Part shown: positions 29,421 through 40,400 of the stretch, piece by piece
Numbering within the stretch: position 1 is the stretch's first letter
How the letters are laid out: every line of letters begins with the position of its first letter
Assembly (NCBI RefSeq): GCF_030685535.1
Contig: NZ_CP131601.1
Location: 1-64,000, forward strand
Source: Photobacterium leiognathi
GTDB taxonomy: Bacteria > Pseudomonadota > Gammaproteobacteria > Enterobacterales > Vibrionaceae
Length of the DNA stretch: 64,000 nucleotides
Direction: 5' to 3'
The notes under the pieces: generated by a model
The model's input: the letters and a program-made list of their open reading frames with translations, nothing else
What the model was told of the DNA's origin: nothing
Databases searched by the model: none
Translations under genes and position numbers: made by a program

Positions 29421-30317
29421 TTAAAGTAAGCTCTCTGAATAACTGTCATGAAAAAGTTGTAGCAAAGCATGTAATAGAGGTTCTTGTTCGCGAGATTGTT
29501 TACAACACAAACCTAAACTCATAGGTTCGATTGATTCGGTACTAAATCGTTGAACCTTGTCGCTGACAGGACTGTTATTTATTACCACATCTGGCGCAAT
29601 TCCAACACCACATCCTAGTGCGACCATACTGACAATGGCCTCATGTCCTGATATTTGGGCATAAATAGAGGGGGTTATTTTCTTTTTCTTAAACCATTTA
29701 TCAGCACGAGTTCGCGCTGGTCCTGATTCTGGCAGTATAAAGGGTAAAGATTTCCAATCTGGATCATGGTTTAAGCTTTTTTGTAGCGTAGGGGCTGAAA
29801 TTATTGGGCTGATCAGTGACATTTGGATTTGATCAACTTCGATGTAAGTTAATTTAGGCGGTAAATTGTCGGGTTTAGCGGCAATAGCGATATCAACTTG
29901 ATCGGAAAGCACTTTATCAATGGCCAGTGCCGGATCGCCTGTTTGCAGTTGGATTTCGATATGGGGATAAATGATGCGAAATTTATTTAAGATTGTCGGC
30001 AGGTGGCTATAACTGGCCGTGACGGAGCAAAATAGGGTTAACTTTCCTTGTAGCTGGGAATGATCTTCCTGCAACTCACTTTTCACTTCAAACCAATTAC
30101 TCACAATTAAAGAGGCGACAGGTAGCAATTTTTTTCCGGCAAGGGTGAGTTCCACACTGCGATTATCACGAATAAACAAGGTTTGCCCTAAGTCTTCTTC
30201 TAAGCGTTGAATAACACGACTTAAAGCGGAAGGACTGATGTGCATTGCCTGTGCGGTTTGGCTGAAATTATGGGATTCACAAAGGTGAAGAAATAGTTGC
30301 AGATTTTTAATATTCAT
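29421..30317 (-). CDS. ilvY: HTH-type transcriptional activator IlvY
   Basis: This 298-residue LysR-family protein aligns along its length with E. coli IlvY (LQLFLHLCESHNFSQTAQAM, LFCSVTASYSHLP, GHEAIVSMVALGCGVG). IlvY activates ilvC when acetolactate or acetohydroxybutyrate is present. It is divergent from ilvC, the classical arrangement. The start at 30317 (MNIKNLQLFL) aligns with the family; an upstream Met at 30374 would run into the control region. Confidence 0.93.
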   Translation of the reverse strand: MNIKNLQLFLHLCESHNFSQTAQAMHISPSALSRVIQRLEEDLGQTLFIRDNRSVELTLAGKKLLPVASLIVSNWFEVKSELQEDHSQLQGKLTLFCSVTASYSHLPTILNKFRIIYPHIEIQLQTGDPALAIDKVLSDQVDIAIAAKPDNLPPKLTYIEVDQIQMSLISPIISAPTLQKSLNHDPDWKSLPFILPESGPARTRADKWFKKKKITPSIYAQISGHEAIVSMVALGCGVGIAPDVVINNSPVSDKVQRFSTESIEPMSLGLCCKQSREQEPLLHALLQLFHDSYSESLL

Positions 30318-30325
30318 CGTCCATG

Positions 30326-30371
30326 TTGCATAATTTGCAATTAGTTGTTGTGAATATAGCACTTTGCGCAA
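30326..30371. promoter_or_regulatory. Candidate IlvY operators between ilvY and ilvC
   Basis: Two TTGC..GCAA palindromes are seen: TTGCATAATTTGCAA at 30326-30340 and TTGCGCAA at 30364-30371. IlvY is known to bind tandem operators here in E. coli. The exact sites are inferred. Confidence 0.45.
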
Positions 30372-30450
30372 CAAATTACCTGATCTACTATCAGGTTATT
30401 CGACAATGAAGATGTCGACCCAAGGATATATTTTCACGGAGTTTGTTGTT

Positions 30451-31935
30451 ATGGCTAATTATTTTAATACCCTGAACCTACGTCAGCAGTTAGATCAACT
30501 AGGTCGTTGTCGTTTTATGGATCGCGCTGAGTTTGCAACTGAGGCAGATTACCTAAAAGGTAAGAAAGTGGTGATCGTAGGTTGTGGTGCGCAAGGTCTA
30601 AACCAAGGTCTGAATATGCGTGATTCAGGTCTGGATGTATCTTATGCATTGCGCCAAGCGGCGATTGATGAGCAACGTCAATCATTTAAAAACGCGAAAG
30701 AGAATGGGTTTGAAGTAGGTAGCTACGAGCAACTGATCCCACAAGCAGATCTAGTGGTAAACCTTACCCCTGATAAGCAGCACACCAATGTGGTTGAAAC
30801 CGTAATGCCACTGATGAAGCAAGGTGCAGCGCTAGGTTACTCGCACGGTTTCAACATCGTTGAAGAAGGTATGCAAATCCGTAAAGACTTAACGGTTGTT
30901 ATGGTTGCACCTAAGTGTCCAGGTACAGAAGTACGTGAAGAGTACAAGCGTGGTTTCGGTGTTCCAACACTTATTGCTGTTCACCCTGAAAATGACCCAC
31001 AAGGCGATGGTCTTGAAATTGCTAAAGCATGGGCGGCGGCAACTGGTAGTCATCGTGCAGGCGTACTAGAGTCGTCATTTGTTGCTGAAGTTAAATCAGA
31101 TCTGATGGGGGAGCAAACTATTCTTTGTGGCATGCTACAAGCTGGCTCTATCGTATGCTACGAGAAGATGATTGCTGATGGTATTGCACCTGAGTACGCA
31201 GGCAAGCTGCTACAGTATGGTTGGGAAACGATCACTGAAGCACTGAAGTTTGGTGGTGTATCTCACATGATGGATCGTCTATCAAACCCTGCAAAAGTAA
31301 AAGCGTTTGATCTGTCTGAAGAGCTAAAAGATCTCATGCGTCCACTTTATAACAAGCACATGGATGACATTATCTCTGGTCACTTCTCTAGTACGATGAT
31401 GGCTGACTGGGCAAATGATGATGCAGATCTACTTGGCTGGCGTGGTGAAACAGCAGAAACACAATTTGAAAACTACCCAGCATCTGATCTTCAAATTAGC
31501 GAGCAAGAGTACTTTGATAACGGTATCTTGATGGTTGCTATGGTACGTGCGGGTGTTGAACTAGCATTTGAAGCAATGACAGCATCAGGCATCATTGATG
31601 AGTCTGCATACTACGAATCACTACACGAACTACCGCTTATCGCAAACACCATTGCACGTAAGCGTCTGTACGAGATGAACGTGGTTATCTCTGATACTGC
31701 AGAGTACGGTAACTATCTATTTGCAAACGTAGCAACGCCATTACTGCGTGAGCAATTTATGCCGAAAGTAGCGACGGATGTGATTGGTAAAGGATTAGGT
31801 GAGACATCTAACTTTGCTGACAACCAGAAGCTAATTGAGGTGAATGAAGCACTACGTAATCACCCAGTTGAAGTGATTGGTAAAGAGCTACGTGGTTACA
31901 TGAAAGACATGAAGAAAATCGCAGTAGGCGGTTAA
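30451..31935 (+). CDS. ilvC: Ketol-acid reductoisomerase (NADP+), class II
   Basis: IlvC (494 aa) converts acetolactate and acetohydroxybutyrate to dihydroxy acids in valine and isoleucine synthesis. The length shows the long class II form with a duplicated C-terminal domain. The NADP fingerprint is [21 protein letters not shown]. Mg2+-binding acidic residues are in the [13 protein letters not shown] region. I chose ATG 30451 ([14 protein letters not shown]) because it matches the family; a GGAG lies upstream. Confidence 0.97.
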   Translation: MANYFNTLNLRQQLDQLGRCRFMDRAEFATEADYLKGKKVVIVGCGAQGLNQGLNMRDSGLDVSYALRQAAIDEQRQSFKNAKENGFEVGSYEQLIPQADLVVNLTPDKQHTNVVETVMPLMKQGAALGYSHGFNIVEEGMQIRKDLTVVMVAPKCPGTEVREEYKRGFGVPTLIAVHPENDPQGDGLEIAKAWAAATGSHRAGVLESSFVAEVKSDLMGEQTILCGMLQAGSIVCYEKMIADGIAPEYAGKLLQYGWETITEALKFGGVSHMMDRLSNPAKVKAFDLSEELKDLMRPLYNKHMDDIISGHFSSTMMADWANDDADLLGWRGETAETQFENYPASDLQISEQEYFDNGILMVAMVRAGVELAFEAMTASGIIDESAYYESLHELPLIANTIARKRLYEMNVVISDTAEYGNYLFANVATPLLREQFMPKVATDVIGKGLGETSNFADNQKLIEVNEALRNHPVEVIGKELRGYMKDMKKIAVGG

Positions 31936-31958
31936 TGTCAGCGTAAGCGAATAAATAG

Positions 31959-31985
31959 AAAAGCCCGGTGAATACCGGGCTTTTT
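31959..31985 (+). terminator. Terminator after ilvC
   Basis: An 11-bp stem AAAAGCCCGGT / ACCGGGCTTTT with a GAAT loop and T run, 24 bp past the stop codon. Confidence 0.9.
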
Positions 31986-32003
31986 AGTATCTGGAATAAC
32001 AGA

Positions 32004-32273
32004 TTATGCGTTGTCGATTTTGTCTTCAGCAGACAGTTTCGCTTCAAGCTCTGCCATTTTGTGCTCTAGCTCGTTTAGCTTTTGACGTGTGCGTAGTAGC
32101 ACTTGAGTTTGTACTTCAAACTCTTCACGGTTAACAACATCTAGTTTACCCAACTGTGATTGGATCACCTGACGTACTTTTTGCTCAACGTCGTTACCTA
32201 GATCTTTAACTGGCTGTGGCATCGCGTCTTGAATTTGCTTAGCTACTTGCTCAAGCTTTTTTGGATCAAACAT
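32004..32273 (-). CDS. ubiK: Ubiquinone biosynthesis accessory factor UbiK
   Basis: UbiK (89 aa, formerly YqiC) is a membrane-associated helper that with UbiJ supports ubiquinone synthesis. The start MFDPKKLEQVAKQIQDAMP and the C-terminal coiled coil (EFEVQTQVLLRTRQKLNELEHKMAELEAKL) are diagnostic. CGGAG lies just upstream. Confidence 0.9.
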   Translation of the reverse strand: MFDPKKLEQVAKQIQDAMPQPVKDLGNDVEQKVRQVIQSQLGKLDVVNREEFEVQTQVLLRTRQKLNELEHKMAELEAKLSAEDKIDNA

Positions 32274-32326
32274 GATTCGCTTACTCCGTTGCGAGAATCT
32301 TTATTCTGTTATTGTAATCGTAAAAT

Positions 32327-32356
32327 AAAAGGGCGCGGAAATTCCAGCGCCCTTTT
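32327..32356. terminator. Terminator after the RND pump gene at 32374
   Basis: A 10-bp stem AAAAGGGCGC / GCGCCCTTTT with a 10-nt loop, T-rich on the minus strand. It separates the pump operon from ubiK. Confidence 0.8.
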
Positions 32357-32373
32357 TACATTTCTCTATTTAC

Positions 32374-35300
32374 TTAGAAATGGCTATCTGTCGCATCGTC
32401 ATCTTCAACGAAAACAGGTAGCGGTTTGTGTTCGCTTGCTAGGAATGTATAGATAACTGGCAGAACAAACAAGGTAAATAGCGTACCAATTGAAAGACCA
32501 GCAACGATAACAATACCAATACTAAAGCGAGAGGCAGCACCTGCGCCTGATGCGTAAAGTAGTGGGATCAGACCTGCAATCATCGCACATGTGGTCATTA
32601 GGATTGGACGAAGACGGATCTTCGCAGCTTCCATGACCGCTTCTAAGCGATTCTTACCGTGGAATAGCTGTTCTTCTTTTGCTACCTCACAGATCAAAAT
32701 ACCGTGTTTAGTGATCAAGCCAATCAGGGTGATAAGGCCGATCTGCGAGTAGATATTCAAGGTCGTCGCACCCCATGCCAGTGCGATCAACGCACCACAA
32801 ATAGCAAGAGGAACCGATACTAGAATAACCAGTGGATCACGTAGCGATTCAAACTGAATAGCCAGCACTAGGAAGATAACAGCCAATGCTAAACCGAAGG
32901 TTGCGTATAGTGCGTTACCTTCTGTTACGTACTGACGGCTCTCGCCAAGGTAGTTGTAGCTATAACCTTTAGGCAGTACTTTCGCCGCTTCTGTATTTAA
33001 CCAGCTCACCGCATCACCAATTGATGTACCAGGGGCTAATACGCCACTGATGGTTGCTGCGTTTTGTTGGTTAAAGCTTGGTAACGTTGGTGGTGTTGAT
33101 GTCACCTTGATGGTTACTAAGCTACCGAGTGGGATCAGATCGCCTGTATTTGTTTTCACGTAGTAGTTGTTTAAATCGTTTGGATTGAAACGGTTCTTAC
33201 GTTCAACTTGTGGGATCACCTTGTATGAACGACCTAAGATATCAACGCGGTTAATGTCACCGCCTGCTAGCATGGTACTTAGTGTGTTACCGATAGATTG
33301 CATCGTCACACCGTAAGCGCCTGCTTTGTCTTTGTTGATCTTGATCTTCATGTCAGCTGAGTCGTATCTCAAGTTCAGATCCGAGTAAACGAACATCGGG
33401 TTATCTTTCACTTTCGTTAGCATCTCAGATGCCACTTGGAACAAGCTCTTAAAGTTGTTCGGAGTGGTGATCACGAACTGAACAGGGAAGCCACCGCCAG
33501 CACCTGGTAAGCTTGGCATTTGGAACGCAGCAACCGACATTTGAGGAATGTCTTTGATTTTCTTCGCTACGTCATTAGCCACTTCTGCTTGGCTTTCAGT
33601 ACGCTCACTCCAAGGCTTCAAGGTAGCTAGACCAAACGCTTGGTTGGCAGCAGGAATACCTGAGAATACCTGCGCGTATTCCACGCTCTTTTGCTCTGTT
33701 AGTACCTTGTTGACTTGGTTCATGCTGTCTTCAATGAAGTCCAAGTTTGCGTTTGATGGCGCATTACCTTGGAACACGACTACGCCGTTATCTTCCGCAG
33801 GCGCAAGCTCACTTGGAATAAATTTGAACAAGAATGGCAAACTTGCGAATGCACATACCGCAAACACGATCACCACAGGGCGCATGTTCATGATGCCGCC
33901 TAGCATCTTCTCGTAACGTAGCGTTAGACGATCTAAGAAGCGGTGTACGGCTTGTTCGAATTTATTTGGCGCAGCATTTTCTTTTAGGAAGTGAGCACAC
34001 ATCATCGGTGATAATGTCAGTGCGATGATCCCTGAGATAAATACGGCACCCGCTAGCGTTAATGCAAACTCTTTAAAGAGTGAGCCTGTTAAGCCACCCA
34101 TTAATGCGATTGGCGCGTATACCGCACCTAGCGCGATAGTCATGGAGATAACTGGAATCGCGATTTCACGTGTACCAATAATGGCAGCACGGAAAGGGCT
34201 TTCTCCCATCTTCATATGACGCTCAACGTTTTCAAGTACCACGATGGCGTCATCTACTACCAGACCGATGGCAAGTACCATTGCCAGTAGTGTCATCAAG
34301 TTCCACGAGAAGCCAAATAGCTGCATCACCAATGCCACACCAACAAGTGATAATGGAATAGTGATGATAGGGATCAGTACTGAACGTAGTGAGCCGATAA
34401 ATAGCGCGATCACCACCAATACAATCACCGCTGCTTCAAGGATAGTTTTAATTACCTCATGAATAGAGTCGTTGATCGCAATCGTTGAGTCGTACATCAC
34501 CGTCATCTTGATGGTGCTTGGCATGTTACGCTCAATGGTTGGTAGTAGTTTAATAACATCGGCAGCGATGTTAATTGGGTTGGCACTTGGTGCTGCTTGA
34601 ATCGCGGCTACCACAGCTTCTTGGCCGTTTGCTGATGCGCGGTAGCTGTCACTACTTTTCGATAGCGTTACTTTCGCGATGTCGCCAAGACGGGTTACTT
34701 GACCATCTTTACTGGTTACAACCAGCTTTTCTAGTGTTTCAGGGCTGTTTGACTGGGTATCTGCACTACCGTTGTAGAGGACAAAGTCATTGTTCACCTG
34801 ACCTACCGCAGATTGGTAGTTATTCGCCTTTAGGACTTGAATAACATCGCTTGCTGATAGGTTAAATGCAGCCATTTTCTGTGGATCTAACCAAACACGT
34901 AGCGCGTAAGGTACACCACCGTACATATCAACTTTCGATACGCCGTTAACCGTAAATAGTTGTGGCTTAACCACACGCTCGATGTAGTCAGTGATCTGAC
35001 TAGAGTTCAAGCTTTTACTGGTGAAACCTAAGTAAAGCACACCCGTATCACCACCAGTTGATAGGGTGATGGTTGGGTCTTGGGTTTCTGTTGGTAACTG
35101 CGAACGAACCGAGTTTACCTTCGCCAAAACGTCAGCCAAGGCTGCGTTCGGGTTGGTATTCAGTTTCATTTGTACTGTGATTGTCGACATCCCCAGCGTA
35201 CTTTGTGCGGTGATGTAGTCAATATTATCGGCTTGAGCAATGGCCTGTTCTAAGGGCTGAGTAATAAAGCCCTGCATCAGATCTGCACTGGCACCATAGT

Positions 35301-35451
35301 ATGCGGTACTAACCGTTACTACGGTGTTGGTCATTTCTGGATACTGTCGAACCTGCATTTTGAATATCGCCTGAAAGCCAAGCAATGCGATCAGTAAGCT
35401 GATCGAAATTGCGAGGACGGGGCGTCTGATAAAAATATCAGTAAAGCGCAT
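32374..35451 (-). CDS. RND (HAE1) efflux pump permease, VexH/MexI-like
   Basis: This 1025-residue inner-membrane pump is a proton antiporter of the AcrB superfamily. The start MRFTDIFIRRPVLAISISLLIALLG and 12 hydrophobic segments in two halves fit. The proton-relay Asp pair is in GLVVDDAIVVLENVERH and the relay Lys in LITKHGILICEVAKEEQ. It resembles V. cholerae VexH. It is the last gene of a TetR-adaptor-pump operon. The outer-membrane channel is not in this window. Confidence 0.9.
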   Translation of the reverse strand: MRFTDIFIRRPVLAISISLLIALLGFQAIFKMQVRQYPEMTNTVVTVSTAYYGASADLMQGFITQPLEQAIAQADNIDYITAQSTLGMSTITVQMKLNTNPNAALADVLAKVNSVRSQLPTETQDPTITLSTGGDTGVLYLGFTSKSLNSSQITDYIERVVKPQLFTVNGVSKVDMYGGVPYALRVWLDPQKMAAFNLSASDVIQVLKANNYQSAVGQVNNDFVLYNGSADTQSNSPETLEKLVVTSKDGQVTRLGDIAKVTLSKSSDSYRASANGQEAVVAAIQAAPSANPINIAADVIKLLPTIERNMPSTIKMTVMYDSTIAINDSIHEVIKTILEAAVIVLVVIALFIGSLRSVLIPIITIPLSLVGVALVMQLFGFSWNLMTLLAMVLAIGLVVDDAIVVLENVERHMKMGESPFRAAIIGTREIAIPVISMTIALGAVYAPIALMGGLTGSLFKEFALTLAGAVFISGIIALTLSPMMCAHFLKENAAPNKFEQAVHRFLDRLTLRYEKMLGGIMNMRPVVIVFAVCAFASLPFLFKFIPSELAPAEDNGVVVFQGNAPSNANLDFIEDSMNQVNKVLTEQKSVEYAQVFSGIPAANQAFGLATLKPWSERTESQAEVANDVAKKIKDIPQMSVAAFQMPSLPGAGGGFPVQFVITTPNNFKSLFQVASEMLTKVKDNPMFVYSDLNLRYDSADMKIKINKDKAGAYGVTMQSIGNTLSTMLAGGDINRVDILGRSYKVIPQVERKNRFNPNDLNNYYVKTNTGDLIPLGSLVTIKVTSTPPTLPSFNQQNAATISGVLAPGTSIGDAVSWLNTEAAKVLPKGYSYNYLGESRQYVTEGNALYATFGLALAVIFLVLAIQFESLRDPLVILVSVPLAICGALIALAWGATTLNIYSQIGLITLIGLITKHGILICEVAKEEQLFHGKNRLEAVMEAAKIRLRPILMTTCAMIAGLIPLLYASGAGAASRFSIGIVIVAGLSIGTLFTLFVLPVIYTFLASEHKPLPVFVEDDDATDSHF

Positions 35452-35467
35452 AACGAGAGTTCTCCAA

Positions 35468-36571
35468 TTACAGCAGTGGTGTTACTGCTGGAGCTTTAAG
35501 TGCATCATTTTCAACAACATGCACTAGCGATTTGTTACTTAGACGAATTTGACCTGTGGTAACGATTTGCTCGCCAGTTTTAATGCCTGAAAGAATGCGC
35601 ACTTTGTTACCGTGGTTTTGACCTGTGGTCACCACTGTTTGAATAGCACGTAATTTGCCATCAACTTCTTTTAGTACGTAAACCGTGTCACCGTATAGGG
35701 TGTAGGTGATCGCCGTTTGTGGCACGATAATTTGATTGCTAATGGTTGGTAGGATCACTCGTGCACGAGCAAACATACCACTACGTAGCTTACCGCCACT
35801 GTTAGGGATGTCGGCTTGTACTTGTACTAAACCCGTTTGCGCGTTAACCGCAGGCTCGATTGCCGTGATTTGACCTTTGAAGTCGATGTCTTGGTAAGCG
35901 TCCACATTGATATCTACCGTTTGACCGATTTGGATCTTAGAAATGTCGGTTTGCGGTACGGTGAAACGGAAACGCATAGTACGAGTATCTTCTAGACGTA
36001 CGATCTGTGTGCCTGGTTGAATGTATTGACCAAGATAAACGTTACGTAGACCTACTTCACCATCAAACGGCGCCACGATATCACGACGTTGAATTGACTC
36101 TTCTAACGATTTAATTTGCGATACAAGGGCACGGTAGTTTGCTTTTGCTTCATCAAGGCTAGACTTAGATACTGAACCTTTACGGTAAAGATCTTGGTAA
36201 CGTTTGTATGTTGCTTCAACCGCTGGCAGTTTAGCTTTGGTACTTTGTAGACTTGATTCTTCTACATTGGAGTTGATCGATACCAACTCTTGACCTGCTT
36301 TAACACGCTGACCTGATTCAAAAGCGATTTTGCTGATCACACCTGATGCTTCAGATGTTAGCGTCACACCTTGAACTGGCTCGATGAAACCAATGGCTTG
36401 GATCGCAGGGTACCAGTTCTCGCCCTTCGTCGTAATCGAGGTTACTGGGTAGTTTGGCTCTGGCATATTCGCCATGTATTCAGCAATTTTCTTCTCTTTG
36501 AATAAGTTGAAACCAATGACACTCCCGAATAACAGGAGGACAAGAAGTAACACTACTATCCACTTTTTCAT
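35468..36571 (-). CDS. RND efflux periplasmic adaptor (membrane fusion protein)
   Basis: The 367-residue adaptor has an uncleaved N-terminal membrane anchor (WIVVLLLVLLLFGSVIGFNLF). Split lipoyl halves follow (GFIEPVQGVTLTSEASG and IVAPFDGEVGLRNVYLGQYI), with an alpha-hairpin between them and a beta-barrel domain (MFARARVILP). It bridges the pump at 35451 to an outer-membrane channel. It is co-transcribed with the pump, 16 bp apart. Confidence 0.9.
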   Translation of the reverse strand: MKKWIVVLLLVLLLFGSVIGFNLFKEKKIAEYMANMPEPNYPVTSITTKGENWYPAIQAIGFIEPVQGVTLTSEASGVISKIAFESGQRVKAGQELVSINSNVEESSLQSTKAKLPAVEATYKRYQDLYRKGSVSKSSLDEAKANYRALVSQIKSLEESIQRRDIVAPFDGEVGLRNVYLGQYIQPGTQIVRLEDTRTMRFRFTVPQTDISKIQIGQTVDINVDAYQDIDFKGQITAIEPAVNAQTGLVQVQADIPNSGGKLRSGMFARARVILPTISNQIIVPQTAITYTLYGDTVYVLKEVDGKLRAIQTVVTTGQNHGNKVRILSGIKTGEQIVTTGQIRLSNKSLVHVVENDALKAPAVTPLL

Positions 36572-36598
36572 TGTTAGGTTTGCTCCGGTTTAGCGATA

Positions 36599-37165
36599 TT
36601 AATGCAGAGTGATAGCGTCCCAAGAGGCATTGATAACGGCTTCAATTTCGTCATCACTGATCTCTAGCCCACGGTGAATTTGCCGACGAGCTAAACTACA
36701 ACTCGTTTCAAGACTCAATACACTCAGTACCTCGTTATCGAGATCCTTAAATAAGCCACATGCTTTTCCGTCATTGAACATAGTTGCAACGGGGGAAAAG
36801 AGTTTTTGACTTAAACGTATTCGATCTTGTTTGTTTTGGCATGGCAGGCTTTGGAACTGTCCCCGAATGACTAACGGGGCATCACCATTGATTGTCATGT
36901 GCCACAAGTTAAGCCACATAGTGCGGTAGCGCTGCTTGATCGGCATACTATCGACAATGTTGTGACTTATCTGTGCTGCGATATAACTTAAAATGTGATC
37001 ATGTAATTGGTTGAGTAGGTCTTCTTTATCATTGAAGTAACGGTAAATTGTACCTGCTGCGACATTGGCTTCCTTAGCAACCATTTGCATTGAAAGACCA
37101 TGAAAGCCTAATTCTGCGAGAAGCTTTTCTGCTGCTGCCAATATACGTTGTTTTTTCTCATTCAT
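36599..37165 (-). CDS. TetR-family regulator of the adjacent efflux operon
   Basis: The 188-residue repressor starts MNEKKQRILAAAEKLLAELG, with the helix-turn-helix at LSMQMVAKEANVAAGTIYRYFNDKEDLL (about residues 24-50). The remainder is a ligand-binding helical domain. A perfect 18-bp palindrome at 37194-37211 upstream is its likely operator, implying control of its own operon with the adaptor and pump. A Met at 37210 is possible, but it would place the operator inside the coding region, so 37165 is preferred. Confidence 0.85.
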   Translation of the reverse strand: MNEKKQRILAAAEKLLAELGFHGLSMQMVAKEANVAAGTIYRYFNDKEDLLNQLHDHILSYIAAQISHNIVDSMPIKQRYRTMWLNLWHMTINGDAPLVIRGQFQSLPCQNKQDRIRLSQKLFSPVATMFNDGKACGLFKDLDNEVLSVLSLETSCSLARRQIHRGLEISDDEIEAVINASWDAITLH

Positions 37166-37193
37166 AGTGGCAATTATATTTGGGTGTGAAATG

Positions 37194-37211
37194 AATGAAC
37201 GATCGTTCATT
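37194..37211. promoter_or_regulatory. TetR-type operator palindrome
   Basis: AATGAACGATCGTTCATT is a perfect 18-bp inverted repeat. It lies 29 bp upstream of the tetR start and overlaps the expected -35 of a TATAAT at 37173-37178 (minus strand). Autorepression is the natural reading. Confidence 0.75.
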
Positions 37212-37363
37212 ATTGTAGATTGTCATCCTTGATGCGCAAGTTTTAAATTAGCCTTTTGAACTATATTTTCTATTTTGTTACGGCCGTTTATGCTTTTAGC
37301 AAATAAGCGCTTTTGATTTATTATCTTAACGTTATAAGTATAGAAGTCGGGCTAAATAACTAA

Positions 37364-37396
37364 GCAAAAAAAAGCGCATACCCAAGGCATGCGCTT
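37364..37396 (-). terminator. Terminator after the acrB-type gene
   Basis: On the minus strand a stem AAGCGCATGCC / GGGTATGCGCTT is followed by a run of T. One mismatch lies in the stem. Confidence 0.78.
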
Positions 37397-37418
37397 ATTA
37401 ATTGTTTCACTTAAATTA

Positions 37419-40400
37419 TTAGTGCTTTTCTGTTACTGGCTCTTTATTTTCTTCTGCATCTTTCTTCTTTTTGCGACTGAAAATACGTTCAACCACGACG
37501 AAGAAAATCGGAATAAAGAAGATACCTAAGAAGGTAGAACTTAACATACCACCAAGTACCGCAGTACCGATGGCATTCTTACCACCTGAACCTACACCAG
37601 TACTGATCGCTAGTGGTACAACACCTAAACCGAAGGCTAGCGATGTCATGATGATTGGACGTAGACGTACACGGACAGCATGCAGTGTTGCTTCTACCAG
37701 TCCCGCGCCTTTTTCGTAGTATTCTTTAGCAAATTCCACAATCAAGATGGCGTTCTTAGTTGCCAAGCCAACGGTGGTTAATAGACCTACTTGGAAGAAT
37801 ACGTCGTTAGGCATACCACGACCGTTCATTGCCAGTAGTGCACCGATAATACCTAGTGGTACCACTAAGATTACGGCAAAAGGAACTGACCAGCTTTCAT
37901 ATAATGCTGCAAGTACCAGGAATACTACCAAGATAGACAACGCATACAGCATTGGTGCTTGGTTACCGGATAGTCGCTCTTCATAAGATAAGCCGTTCCA
38001 TTCGATACCAAAGCCCGGTGGTAATTGTTTTACCATCTCTTCAATATCAAGCATTGCCTGACCTGTACTGTAACCTGGCACTACGCCACCTTGGATGTTA
38101 ACCGCAGGTGTGGCGTTGAAACGCTCTAGACGAGGTGATGCGTATTTCCATTCACTAGATTGCAAAGGCAGAGAACGGTACCATTTCACCTTGGTTATTA
38201 CGTACATACCAAGTATCTAAGTCGGTAGGTTTCATACGGTATTCTGCATCACCTTGAACGAAGACTTTCTTAACACGTCCACGGTCGATGAAGTCATTAA
38301 CGTACGAGCTACCCCAAGCAGTCCCTAGCACTTGGTTTACTGATTGAATATCAATACCCAGTGCGCGGATCTTCGCTTGGTCAACATTGATTTGGTACAT
38401 CGGCGCGTCTTCCTGACCATTCGGACGTACACCGACAAGGTTCGGGTTTTGTGCTGCCAGACCGAGTAATTGGTTACGAGCGGCGATCAGTTTATCGTGC
38501 CCTTGACCACTTCTATCTTGAAGATAGAAATCAAAACCAGATGCCGTACCTAGCTCAACAACTGCTGGTGGGGCAAACGAGAACACCATGGCATTTTTGA
38601 TCTGCTGGAAGTATGCCATCGAGCGAGCCACGACCGATTTCACATCCATGCCCGGTAATTGGCGATCTGACCAATCTTTCAAGCTGATAAATGCCATACC
38701 CATGTTCTGACCACTACCTGCGAAACTAAAGCCAGATACACTAAACACACTTGCTACGGTATCTTTTTCATCATTGAGGTAGAAATCAGAGACCTTATCC
38801 ATTACTTCTTGGGTTTGCTCCTGGGTAGAGTTCACTGGCAAGATAGCTTGGCTAAATAAGATCCCCTGATCTTCATCAGGTAGGAATGACGTTGGCATTT
38901 TGTTGAACATCCAACCAACAGCAACGGTGAGGCCAAGGAAGATCAACATGACGCGAATAGAGCGTTTGATCATTGCTGCTACGCTTGCTTCATAACGTGA
39001 GGTTAATTTATCAAACGTGCGGTTAAACCAACCGAAGAAACCTTTCTTCTCACCATGTTCAATCGGTTTTAGCATGGTTGCACAAAGCGCTGGTGTTAAG
39101 ATCACCGCGACCAGAACCGACAGTGACATTGCAGTTACAATGGTTATCGAGAACTGACGGTAGATAACACCTGTCGAGCCCGACATAAATGCCATTGGTA
39201 CGAATACCGCAGATAGTGTTAAGGCGATACCGACCAGTGCACCAGTAATTTGATCCATTGATTTTCGTGTTGCTTCAACGGCATTTAAGCCTTCTTCATG
39301 CATTACACGTTCAACGTTCTCTACCACCACGATGGCGTCATCAACCAGCAAGCCGATGGCAAGTACCATTGCAAACATGGTTAGGGTATTGATCGAAAAC
39401 CCTGCCATCGAAAGCACCGCAAAGGTACCTAGCAATACAACAGGTACAGCAATGGTTGGGATCAAGGTTGCACGGAAGTTCTGTAAGAACAGGTACATGA
39501 TGATAAACACCAGTGCCACCGCTTCAAACAGCGTATGAACAACCCCTTCAATTGATTTTTCAACGAATGGCGTCGTGTCGTACGGGTAAACGGCAGTTAA
39601 ACCTTCAGGGAAGAAAGGCTTTAACTCTTCTACTTTGGCTTTTACCGCTTCTGCTGTTGCAAGGGCGTTAGCACCTGTTGCTAGCTTGATACCTAAACCA
39701 CTGGCAGGTTTACCGTTGTAGAACACTTGTACTGAGTAATCTTCTGCACCCAGTTCAACGCGTGCAACATCACCTAGACGTACGGTTGCACCTGCTGAGT
39801 CTGATTTAACAATGATGTTTTTAAACTCTTCAGGTGTTTGCAAGCGGCTTTGCGCTGATACCGTAGCGTTAAGCTCTTGGCCTGGCATTGATGGTGAAGC
39901 ACCCAGTTGGCCTGCTGAGATCTGGGCATTTTGCTCTTTGATCGCAGCAATCACATCAATACTGGTCAGGTTGTATTTGGTCAGTTTTAGCGGATCTAAC
40001 CATATACGCATTGCGTATTGAGCACCAAAGGTGGTGATTTCACCCACGCCTGCTACACGGCTCATTGGATCGGCAACGTTCGAACTGATGTAGTTCGAAA
40101 TATCGTTCTTATCCATTGAGCCATCTTCAGAATAGAAGCCGACAACCATTAAGAATGATGAGCTAGCTTTGTTAACCTTTACACCTTGCTGCTGCACTTC
40201 CATTGGTAGCAATGGTAGAGCGGCTTGCAGTTTATTCTGCACCTGAACCTGAGCAATATCAGGATCTGCTTCCGCGTTAAAGGTAAGGGTAATTTGGGTA
40301 TTACCAAAGCTATCACTGGTGGATGATAAGTAGCGCAGGTGGTCGATACCTGTCATGCGCTGCTCGATCACCTGTGTCACCGTGTCTTCCATGGTTTTTG

